Shown here piece by piece: positions 23,208 through 33,301 of a stretch of 48,974 bases of DNA. Below the pieces are notes generated by a model. The model was not told where the DNA came from. It was given only the letters and a program-made list of their open reading frames with translations, and did no database searches. Each line of letters opens with the position of its first letter. Within the stretch, counting starts at the first letter, position 1. The position numbers were made by a program, and so were the translations under genes. Source of the DNA: Spirogloea muscicola (lineage: Eukaryota; Streptophyta; Zygnematophyceae; Spirogloeales; Spirogloeaceae); contig WELB01000251.1 of the NCBI GenBank assembly GCA_009602725.1, forward strand, positions 1 to 48,974. Reading direction: 5' to 3'.

Positions 23208-26200
23208 ATGGAGGGCCTCTGCCTGCCGCCGCTGCCGATCCGGCGCGCGNTGGCGGCGGCGGCCGCCATCGCCACCGCCAGGGAGGCCGGCGTGCGTGCG
23301 GCGCGCACGCGGTGCCGCATCGAGGCCCTCCAGGTGCGGCTCAGAGCACAGAGCATATTGCTTCAATCCAAGCCAAACCCAATTGGAACGAAGACTAAGA
23401 ATACACCGGTAGTAAGATTCTTGCTACTGGACACACCCTGGCCCGTCTGCCGCACCGCCCATGATTTTGGTGGTTGGGGCCGCCAGCGATCCTAGCACTC
23501 GATTTGAACCCGGACCCCTAAAACCCTAAACCCCTAAACCCCTAAACTCACTAACTGAGACGAGCCCTGCGTGCAGCTGGAGCTGGCGGCCAAGGTGCCC
23601 CGGGCCAGCGGCGGCGCGGAGAGGCCTGCCCCCGCCTCCCAGCCGCGCATGCGGCGCAGCGCAGCCCCGAGCTGGGTGGACGGCATTGGTGGCGCCGCAG
23701 AGCCGTTCCTCTCGGCCAACGAGGAGGCGCGGCTGGCGCAGGACGTGCAGGTGCTGCTTGCAACTCCCTGTGGGGTGGACGCCGTTTCTGCTGGCAAGAC
23801 TTGCTGCATTGAGGGCAAGTCATATAGGAGACAGCCATGTGGAAGTAGCCAGTTTGCTCGACTCAGGTACTTAGAAGCCAGGACTGTCAGGTGGACCTGG
23901 ACATGGGAATCTTCAGCTTGCTTGGCAGCACTAGCTTTTGCCCTTTGCGAAACAACCTTTTGCCATTGCAAAGCTTTATCTGTCTATGTAGTTCATTTGC
24001 TCAGGAGTGGCTGCGAATGGAGGAGACAAAGCAGGCGATGGAACAGGAGCTGGGCCGCTGGCCCAGCGACCAAGAGTGGGCCGAGGCATGCGGCCTCACA
24101 TTGGTGCAGTTGCTGGCCAAGTGTGGTCCCTTGACCTCCTGCTGCGACTTACACCAAGCAATGAGAGCTCACAGGCCATTGCCATGGAATTTGATCACTT
24201 GCCATTGAATACTTGCCAAAAGCCTCCTATGGAGTTGAAGGGGTTTTTACGGATGGGCTCTATGTCCGAGCAGGATGGGAATGGGGCGCAGAGCAAGGCG
24301 GCGGATGGTGAGTGCCAACCTGCGGCTTGTTAACAAACTTGCCAAGCGCTATGGCGGCATGGGCGTGGCACATGCCGACCTGTGCCAGGTCAAGAGCACT
24401 CCCTGTCTTATTAGGAGATCGCAGAAGGCAGTCAGTCATTGAATCTTGTTGTATGGACATCTTTCTCAGCACTACATTTGAGTCACTATCGTCGAGGGTC
24501 ACCATTTGCAGAGGAGACATCCCCGCTGACTTCCCTATCATAACCTGCGCGGCCACCTTGCCCGCGGTTTTGTAGGAGGGAGCTACGGGGCTCCTCCACA
24601 GCACCACCAAATTTGAGCCGTTGCGGATGGCACGCTTCTCTTCCTATTCTTTCTTCTGGGTTGCTCGGGTGAGTTCAGGCTGTCCTGGCTTGAAGATACA
24701 TGCTGCAAAATCAGGGCGGGCAAAACTACAATTGCAGTCAGCATGAGGGCCTCTGCAATTTCTCAAGATAAGGACTTCAACCTGTGAGGTAGGAGCACTA
24801 CCTTTGCATGTCATGTATGTGCTTGTTCCAAGTCTTCTAGTATTTCAGGTATACTGTTGGCATCAGTAACTGAAGCTGTTGCAGTACAACCTGTAGAGCA
24901 TGCAAGTGGCAATTCTAAAACACGGAAGGCCATTCCGCATGCCCATGTCAGTCTGGGACGTGGTCAACACTGTAAGAAAAGCTGGCAGGGTAATGAGCTG
25001 TCTTTTGCCAGACAAGCATGTCAGTACTCCTTGATGCACTGCATGCTTCCATGCTTCCATGCAGGCCTCTGAATGGTCCTGACCAGAGAATGCAAGTCGT
25101 GACTTCTTTAGATTATTTTTCTTCTCTGTAAGCTTTGTTGATTCACATTGATCATAGGCAGGAGTTATCTGGCATCTTGCGTGTGTATGTATGCAGATGC
25201 TGCTGCGTCCCTCATCAATGCTGTGCAGCATTGTGTCTGTACAGAACTTTGAAGAGCTGCACGATAGGCCGCCCAGCTTTGAGGAGCTTGGGAAGCTGAC
25301 AAAATTTCGGCCACACAGGGTAGTACAATGCAAGAGCTCCAAACCATCAAGACCGCAGGAGGCTTGTATTTGCATTGATCTGCTCTTTGTGTCTGCTAGT
25401 GTGCATTGCTTATTGTTAGCTGACTAGCTAAGCACGTTAGAGCTTTCCCATTTGGTGAAACTGCTCCCTACCCTGAAAACATTAAAGGAAGAGGAAGTAC
25501 CATGTAAGCAACAGTAGTCTCAGCAACAGTGTATAACTGGCAGTTGTGGGCTTCATTGACAACTACTAGGTGCAAGCTGCGCAGCGGGCGCAGAAGAGCG
25601 TGTGGTCGATAGAGTCCTTGTCCAACCACTGGTCAAGGAGCAGCCAGTCTGATGACGAAGTCTCAATGCAGCTATCCTCGCAGTTGCCTGATGCGAACCC
25701 ATGGCAGGCATACATCATCCTAATCTGGAGAATTTATAATTGCTCCTGCAGGGCTTTCCAAGCTTTCTTCAGTCAACTCCTACCTACTCGCTGCACCGTG
25801 AAGATAGAGCTATGTGCTACTGCTGTGTATTAATTTGAAGCCTGCAGTGACGCAACTGGGACAATGCTTTCCGATTGGACTTGCAGGCGCTTGGGACGAG
25901 ATGGATGGTGGAGGAGTTCTGGGCAGCAATGCACCAGCTCGATCCCCGGGAGCGGCAGGTCTTATATCACCTCAACTCAGACACCCAACTACTGAAAGAC
26001 TCCTGACTGATGCCACTGAAGCCCGAGATCAAGAACAGACCCTAGACTTTAATCCCAGCGGCACTGTCTCCCGCACCACAAACCGAAGCGAGCAGCACTT
26101 GCAGCTTGCAGTCTCAGTCGTCAGAGCTCCTGCTCTGCCAGTGAGGCCTCACCTCTGCGGCAGACTAATGTTTGGTGTCTGCAGGTGCTGGAGCTCCGCT

Positions 26201-26778
26201 TCGGCCTCTCTGGAGGGCCACGGCACACGCAGACGCAGGTGAGTGCTATCGTCCGCAGGCTCAAAAGCGGGTAGCTAAAAGCAGGCAGCACAGTCATGAT
26301 CTGCGCGAACCTAGAACTTAGCTTGGGCCAAATGTTTGGTAAGCTGAGCGTAGAGCAGCTTCAGTTTAGGAGAGGAAGACCACCTACCTGCAGCAGCTAG
26401 GGCCAAGAGCATATTCGCAAACACTGCTGAGCACATATGCAACAATTGCAGCTGAAGCTGACGAAGGCAGCTGATGTATGTTGGCAGATATCCCAGTTGT
26501 ATGGGTGCACTCCCCAGAATATCAGCTGTTCTGAGGTAGTTCTCCAGTTGTCCAGTCCAATCGTCCAATCCCTCAACTAGGTCATCCTGTCATGCTCGTC
26601 ATTTTGCAAGCGCACCGCCTGCAAATCCATCCAAAGTTTGAGCTTACAGCAGCTGCTTTCACTTTGACCCGTTGGAGTCGGTCGTGCCGGCCTGCAGAAG
26701 CGGGCGCTGAAGAAGTTGCAACGCCAAGGAGCTGCCCAACAAGCCTGGAGTCATCTCTTGCTACACATGCAGCCCTGA
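23208..26778 (+). CDS. Plastid RNA polymerase sigma factor (sigma-70 family)
   Basis: Twelve exons in phase: 23208-23333, 23577-23750, 24005-24120, 24292-24388, 24576-24668, 24897-24971, 25245-25319, 25570-25707, 25887-25958, 26185-26238, 26488-26535, 26698-26778; about 382 residues. It directs the bacterial-type plastid polymerase to promoters. Region 1.2: EWLRMEETKQAMEQELGRWP. Region 2.1: NLRLVNKLAKRYGGMG. Regions 2.2-2.4: EGATGLLHSTTKFEPLRMAR then FSSYSFFWVAR, continuing FRMPMSVWDVVNT. Region 3: NFEELHDRPPSFEELGKLTK. Region 4.1: QLDPRERQVLELRFGLS. Region 4.2: ISQLYGCTPQNISCSE joined to KRALKKLQRQ. The -10 contact helix (FFWVARSMQVAIL) departs from the usual WWIRQAI. Intron 8 would use a GC donor (25708). 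Intron 5 ends in TAG. The first exon has an N at 23250. It converges on GCP4. Confidence 0.9.
23515..23548 (+). repeat. Interstitial telomere-like repeats (CCCTAAA type) in sigma factor intron 1
   Basis: Four adjoining units of the form CCCCTAAA or CCCTAAA, ending 28 bases before the exon 2 acceptor at 23576. The complementary strand reads TTTAGGGG/TTTAGGG, the plant and chlorophyte telomere type with an extra G. Confidence 0.8.
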
Positions 26779-27683
26779 GTCAGGAGCCACCCCCCCCTGG
26801 CATACTCTTCCATTGCTCCTTCATGTAAGAGCAGAGCTGATGTACTTCTTATTCTCTTCACATGGCAGTGCCGAGTCTGGACTAGGGTCGCCCAACAGGG
26901 CAAGTGCTTGGCTATGCAATAAGCTGGTAGCCTAACTGCACCAGGCCATCTGCCCAATCTGGTGGGCTCCCATACTCCACTGTATATTCTGGAACAAGCA
27001 TTTAGAAACCTGTCGCAAGCATCAAGATGCAGATACACCAGTGTGAGCAGAGACCAGCTGTGTGTTAGTGTGCTTGGCCATCACGGATTGTGGCTTGCAT
27101 GCCAAGCAAGATGAGAGGGATCATCGAAAAATGGTCTCCACAGATATGCTCAACGTGATCTTTGTGAGTGATGAGAATATTTGACACTGAGGCTCTGCCA
27201 ACACTGTATGTGTGGTTACTTTTTCCACATATTTGCTGCAAGCGCAGCAAAAAGTACAACAGAAAGAGCACGCAGCTGGAGCATACGGTTGCTCTAGTTG
27301 TGCTGTGTCATTCTTGAGGCCTTAATCCTGCTCCATATCCACCCATGCTCTATGCTGCGCCAACAATTTGTACGTGCCATTGATGGCAAGGCCTTCATGA
27401 GTATCAGCATATGTATCTACTACACCTCACAGTACAAGTTCTCTATGGCGACGATACAATCGGTTTACCGTCACACGGTCTAGATACAGTGCACAGCAGC
27501 ATCCAGCATAGAAGTGAGTATGACTGCTGTACAGACCTCAAGGAAAGAGTTGAAATTCAATCGAAGCAGAAGTTGGCGTAGAAATGGTGCACATGTGCTA
27601 CCAGCGAGCTTGGTGCTTCTTAAGATTGTGTGTAGTGAATTTGCTTTCTTGCCGAATTCCTGCCAGCAAGAGTGAAGGACATG
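26779..27683. other. Spacer between convergent sigma factor and GCP4 genes
   Basis: It holds a TGTAA about 45 bases after the sigma factor stop, a likely polyadenylation signal. No further coding segment could be supported on either strand. Confidence 0.5.
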
Positions 27684-30600
27684 TCAATCAAAGAATACAG
27701 CGGGTGAGATGCTGGATGGAGCGGTGGATCTTCTGAAGGAGTCTTTGAAGAGATCACCGCAAGCTCCTGAAAACATCAACATACTTCCATGATTGGTAGT
27801 ACGCCACCACGTGGCGGATTTCCTTTGTGAGTACGAGTCAACTTGCACAGCCGAAGGCAAAGCCCGAGAATAGCCCCCACGATGCGGAAGATGGACCCAA
27901 TCTCCAGAAAGGATTGGCTTGTCAGGGCTGACAAGAACCTGCAACACGAGAGTAAGAACAACTCAATGAGAACAACTTTTATGTTCATATACATCACAAC
28001 ATCTCGTTAATTCTAAGCATTGCCGACAAAAAAGGGAGCAAATGTTCTGTACTATTCTATTGGTTGTTAGCTCGGCAGTGGATTACAATTGGCCAGCAAA
28101 GCATTACATGTCGCCAATCTATTTTCACATTTGCACGGGTTTTCTGTAAATTGCAGCGCTTGTCAGGGGGAAGAGCTAGGTTCTCCAAGGGCAACCTTGG
28201 AGAACCGTACAGGAGTCTGGGTCAAGCTCACATGCTAATATCATGTGGGTGAGCACTAGCAGATACTAAATTTGCATTACTGGGTTCTTTTCTTACGCAT
28301 CAGGGCTTGCCCATCACAACACAATATTGTCTGTCGTATTGTCTGTCGTGATGCACAGAGCACCTTGCACGATCAGACTCAGCTCGCTCTCACGAAGATG
28401 TATATTTTCATGGCTAGGCTCTGTAGTGCAAATATGAAGTCAAGATGATCTCTCAAGATGCTCACTCTTCATGGAAGCGAACAAGGTCATTGTAGTTGCA
28501 CGTTGTCAAAATGCGGTCTTGGAGCCGCTTGTGTTGTGGCTCAATCACATCAACCTAGCACAAAGCAGCCTCAACTGTAGTTGCTCAGTTTACCATTTCT
28601 TGACAGACAGGAATACTGTAATCTATCTGACTGTGGGCCGAGTCAAGACAAACGATGTGGTGGCTGGACTCGTATGCTATTCACAGGTCCTCTGACATAG
28701 TGAAAGTAAGCATAGAAGCAGAGTGGCCTGCAAGGAGACAGACCTGTATATAGAATTGCAAATTTGAGACAAGAAAACTCATATACTGGCGAAGTTTCCA
28801 GAAACCATTTCTTTCGTGACGCCTGACTGCGGCAAGCTGCTGCTTGACTGGATCCCGCCATTGCATCTCGTCCCTTTCTGTCTGCCTTGCAAGAGCCCAC
28901 GCCCTCTCTAATTCCCACTGTGCTCTTTTGAGGAGCAGAAGGTGTTGGAAGATTCTGTTGTACCTGTTTACACAAGTGGGAGACCACATGACCAGAGTAA
29001 TCTTCATCCACAAGGCATAAGATCTAAGATAATTGAGCCCTCATGGCGGGCCTACTTGAGATGATGATGGCAGAGGTGATGTGTCGACTCTTACCTTGCA
29101 ATGACAAGAGGGGTAATGAGGAGCTGCAAAGGCCACATTACTCTATACTCCATATATACATTATCCAAGCCGGTGGCTTCAGATGTTGACGAGGCGGAAG
29201 TGAGGCTTTCGTAGCGGCCCTCGGCTGTCAGGGCTCCTACCTTCACTGCTGAGCTTAGCTCTGACGAACTGACTTCCCTAACACTGCCTCGGTCTGATTC
29301 AGTATCAGCAGTGACCAGCCCTGGCGGTGCAGAAGTCACAGTGGCTGAACTGGCAGAGACTCTGCTAGAAATCAAAAATCAGGAGCAGCCCACAGCGTTA
29401 GGCGGTTGTCGCATAGTGTGCAACAGACATACAAATTTGCAGCGTCCTGCTCATCAGCTTCAGATGGAAATGTGAAGACTGCTCTACCAGAGGGTCTGTG
29501 GTAGTGCCTTATCAAGAGGTTGCAGAAAATCCTGTCATCATCACACTGCGCCCAAATAGCGGCCTGATTGAAACAGTGAAGGTAGGAAACCAATTGGCAA
29601 ATTGGCAATGAGACTGAGTCAAGGTGAAAGAACTGAGTTTCTGCTCTTGTAGGACCAATCAGGATCAATCAGGATCGATCTATGATCTGCTTTGAGCAAG
29701 GGTCTGCTTGAGTGCATCCAAGTGCTTTCATGGTGATTGTCTTATGTTCGGCAAGTACATCTCATCTGCGCTGATGGTCAAGCTCAAGACAAATGTCTGA
29801 CGCAGACTCATACAACAAGATCTCCCCAGCCTGACTAATAGTATCGGAAAAGAATACAGCAAAAGCTAAGCAGCCTGGAAAGAAGAGAACCTGCTGAAAG
29901 CATGTCCCCAGACTAGATTCAACAGAAGAAAGATGTTGTGGAAGGTTCAGAAGCAGTCTGCTTTCCTCCAAGAAGAACTGGACACAGTGAGCGGCACACA
30001 GCCTGATATACGAGGCCTGGCTAGCTTTGAAGGTCTCTGCTTCGGTGATGCACAAGCAGGACTAAGCTGCTCCTCGGACAGGAGAATCTGGATCAAGCAA
30101 CAAATTTTCTGCAGAGAGTTGCATGTGCACCTGGAAGAAGTCCCCTTTTGATAGAAGGTAGAATTCTTTCAATCCTTTGAGATGGACCAAGAGATCAGCT
30201 TGTTCCAAGATCAACTGTTACATGACATGCTCTTGGTTGGTCAATACGACCAGCTTTTATCTCATGGACTTGGTGTGCCACTAGTGTGCATTGAAGATGT
30301 TCAGGATGTGACAGTCAAGAGTCCAGAAGTAATGATTCCTACCCCGATTGTTTCACGCGTGTGACAACTGACATGTAAACGCCATCTATGTTATACACGT
30401 TTCTAACACATTCAACAACATGAGCTGCCAGACTGTTGGGTAAGGTTGGTGTTAACCAGCCAGAGTTGCTGAGCAACTATGGAATGCGCTTTAGATACCA
30501 CCCTCTCCAAGGTCAGTGGACTGAAGGCGCTACAGACCTACCAAAATGAAAGAAGAATTCATAATCAGCAGGAGTCAGCAGGAATGGTTATGATCTTAGC

Positions 30601-32911
30601 ACGATAAATCATCGTGCTAAGCTCGCATGCTGAGATGGAAAATCCACTTGAGGAGCTGGTCAATGCTACCAAGAAGATGTGATGATCACCTCCTTATACA
30701 TACTTGTAATTCAGTCAAAATGTCAATTAATTGCTTGGGGCTGTAGCCATTGTCTTGCAGGCTCATGCTAAGCATTTCCTTGCTCATCATGGAGAAGTTG
30801 TCGTTGTTGTCAACTGATGCATTTTGAGGAAGAAGCGCAGCAACGTCTTGACGGTGCAAAGAACGGGGCTTGCAGAGTATGTTGACTGCTTTTCCAACAA
30901 AACATATCATTGAAGCAGTGGCCTCAGATATGCACCTTGGCTTCATCTCCTGGAAACAACATTGCACTACCAATAATCAGGAAGTGGGTAAAAGTAGCAT
31001 AGCACCAGTCAGATTGGGCAGAGGCGTCAACAGGCTTCAGAACGGCTCAACCTGTGCAACCTATTCAAAATCAAGACATAGGTAAAATCTCACAAAATGG
31101 ATGGTGATGTCAGTCTCCAGCTGACACAATGCGTCCTGAAGCTTTTCTCGGTTAGACTGACTTCCACTTCTGTTTGCAGTGCTTCACACGCAACCTTGTC
31201 AGCGTGCCACTATGTATCTACAGGACGTATGAATGGCACATTCTTATGTACTCTGACAGGGTAGGTGAGGGCTTTGTGTAGCAGCTTACGAGCAATACTT
31301 GCACTTAACTCTGGAGGAAACGTCAATACCTACATGGGAGCTGAATAGACTACAACAAGCTGATGCAGCTGATGCACACAATCTTGAACTGCAATCTGTA
31401 GAGCAGCTTTACGAGACTTTCTGTAGTCGTACACTGCTATGAAGAATTCATGGTGTGGATCATGCAGAAGCCCATATGACATCCAATCAACGACCTGTCG
31501 CACAAGTACCGTGTGGCAGTGTGCTTGTAACCTGCAGGCGTATCCACATTCACTGCTTAATAGAGTGCATGAACCACACGAAGGTGGACCGAACGAGTGA
31601 AAGAATTTTTTATGTATTGATGCTCCTCTTTTGCCATCTGCAAGCAGATAAAATCAAAGAGACACTTGGGATGTCAGTCTGACCTTCCTATACACTTCTG
31701 GAAGGCAGGTATACCACTGCTAGTCCTGTCCTCCAGCAAGTCTAGAATCTTGCTGCCTCTGATATTGTTGTGTTGGATGTAGCAGACGAGCATGTACAGC
31801 GGAGGTAGAACATGCTCAAACTGCGCAAATATCAAATGGCTTAATTAATACAGCTCATGTTGACGGGTCTGACAACCGCTGACTTCTTACATTGTGATAT
31901 TGCTTCAGTGATCGAATGGTGTCAACCAACCTAGCATCATTCCAGTAAAAGGTATTCTGAGTCTTCAACTATGTGAGTGTGGTGCTAAACACAGGTGCTC
32001 TTACAACAATGACAGGGATTGAGCTATGCAGCTGGTGCAGCAAAGCCCGACCTCCTGCAGAGCTTCAGTGACCCTTGCAAGCAGAGGGCAAGGGCTTCGC
32101 AGGATATCTCTCTCCACCGCTACAATGGCAGCTGTGTAGTCAGATAGTTCTTCAGACACTGCGTTGGCTATTGCAGTTTGGTATAAGCTGCTGGAAAGTC
32201 CAGTGGAGTCAGGTAGTGCATGCACTGCTCCATATGCACACAGTGCCGCACTCTTCCAGAAGGCATCGCCAGTTTCTTGAACAAATTGGTCAAGCTTCTG
32301 ATAGTAATGGCCAAGGTGAAGGAGGCGCTCAAGCACCACCCTGCATAAGCAAAGCATGTTGCTACACTCTAAGTTCCTGACAATTATTTGTATAAATCAG
32401 AAATGACTGCGCGAGTGCTTCGCTTCTATGAACGGCTACATAGGGCAGGCATTTATGACATGTAAGCTTGACTAACAACGAGCAGAGTAACCAAGTGCAC
32501 ACCACTACCAGTGGCACATCCCAGAACCATACTACTGACAATGACAGCAACAAGCTATCAGGCAAACATACTTCAGCATCACCATGTTACTGAGTCGCCG
32601 AGACGGAAAGTGCAAGGTCATGCAAAGACGCCCTACAATGGACTGCCTGTGCTGGGAGTGAAAAGTTTTCCTCTGGTCAGCCAGGTCAATCAGCTACCAA
32701 TGACAGGCCTCAGGAAGGTGAGGCCGCATTCGCTTGGAGATGGAAAGTCTTCATTGCTGCACCTTTCGGACAGCGACACAATGTCCGCAGCATCGGGACT
32801 GAGTCGGAACGTGCATTCGCCAGGTCTGGCCTGGACCCCGTCCTCTGCGGCCGTGTCCACGAACACGTCGCCGGTGCAGCCGACCAGCGCCAGGAGAAGC
32901 TCGTGCAGCAT
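27684..32911 (-). CDS. Gamma-tubulin complex component 4 (GCP4, Spc97/Spc98 family)
   Basis: Minus-strand exons: 32911-32763, 32340-32052, 31956-31891, 31820-31684, 31531-31435, tentative 31329-31258, 30949-30704, 30537-30457, 30214-30131, 29977-29891, 29563-29433, 29364-29095, 28963-28744, 28554-28466, 27938-27808, 27766-27684. All are in phase; about 740 residues, the usual GCP4 length. The protein is part of the gamma-tubulin ring complex that nucleates microtubules. Landmarks: MLHELLLALVGCTGDVFVD start, RLLHLGHYYQKLDQFVQ, VDTIRSLKQYH, VLPPLYMLVCYIQHNNIRG, DWMSYGLLHDPHHEFFI, ASMICFVGKAVNIL, VAQQLWLLILEQADLL, LKEFYLLSKGDFFQFFLEES, MEYRVMWPLQLLITP, YNRIFQHLLLLKRAQ, SFLVSNLQFYIQVDVIEPQH and SFLEIGSIFRIVGAILGLCL. 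The tentative exon lacks recognisable family residues. The last exon (LFKDSFRRST) is weakly conserved. Confidence 0.93.
30595..30621. repeat. Perfect 11-bp stem hairpin in a GCP4 intron
   Basis: CTTAGCACGAT, a 5-base loop AAATC, then ATCGTGCTAAG. It lies between the exons ending at 30704 and starting at 30537, so it is intronic in GCP4. Confidence 0.75.
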
Positions 32912-33301
32912 GCCGCCCGACAAGGCCGCCGTGACAGCGGCGCTCGCCGCCGGCGGCCCGCGCCGTGCCCGCGAGCACAGGGGCCTCCCGCGCGCTCCTT
33001 CAAGCTCCAAGCTCGCCGCGCCACCCTCGCTCTGCGCCTCAGGCCGAGTCCTCGGCGCCCCGCCCTGGCCTGCAGCGCGGCTGTGAGCCGTCGCCACGCC
33101 GCCGCCGCCGCGCCGCCGTCGCGCGTTCCGTGGCCGTGGCCCGCGCCCGAGCGCCACCGCGCGGCGGCTCTTACAGCCGCTCTTCTACCGTCAGCGGCGA
33201 CGGCTCGAGGCGCCGTCTCGCCGGCGCGGGGCCCTGTGAGCTCCGCCGCGCTATTCTGGCGCCATTGGCGCTTCGGAAGGAGCCAACGGCGCGTCCGAGC
33301 G
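32912..33301. promoter_or_regulatory. Bidirectional promoter region between GCP4 and biotin-protein ligase
   Basis: 390 bases of very GC-rich sequence between the GCP4 start (minus) and the ligase start (plus). No clear TATA box was seen. Overlapping long ORFs here look like GC-driven shadows. If the ligase starts at 33401 the region is about 100 bases longer. Confidence 0.5.

Noticed and set aside
22682-23356. 224-codon minus-strand frame over sigma factor exon 1
   Set aside because: It overlaps the GC-rich first exon and contains the N. No family resemblance; explained by composition.
23485-23520. Minus-strand GGGTTCAAATCG next to the telomere-like block, tRNA-like
   Set aside because: Only a B-box-like stretch; no cloverleaf could be completed.
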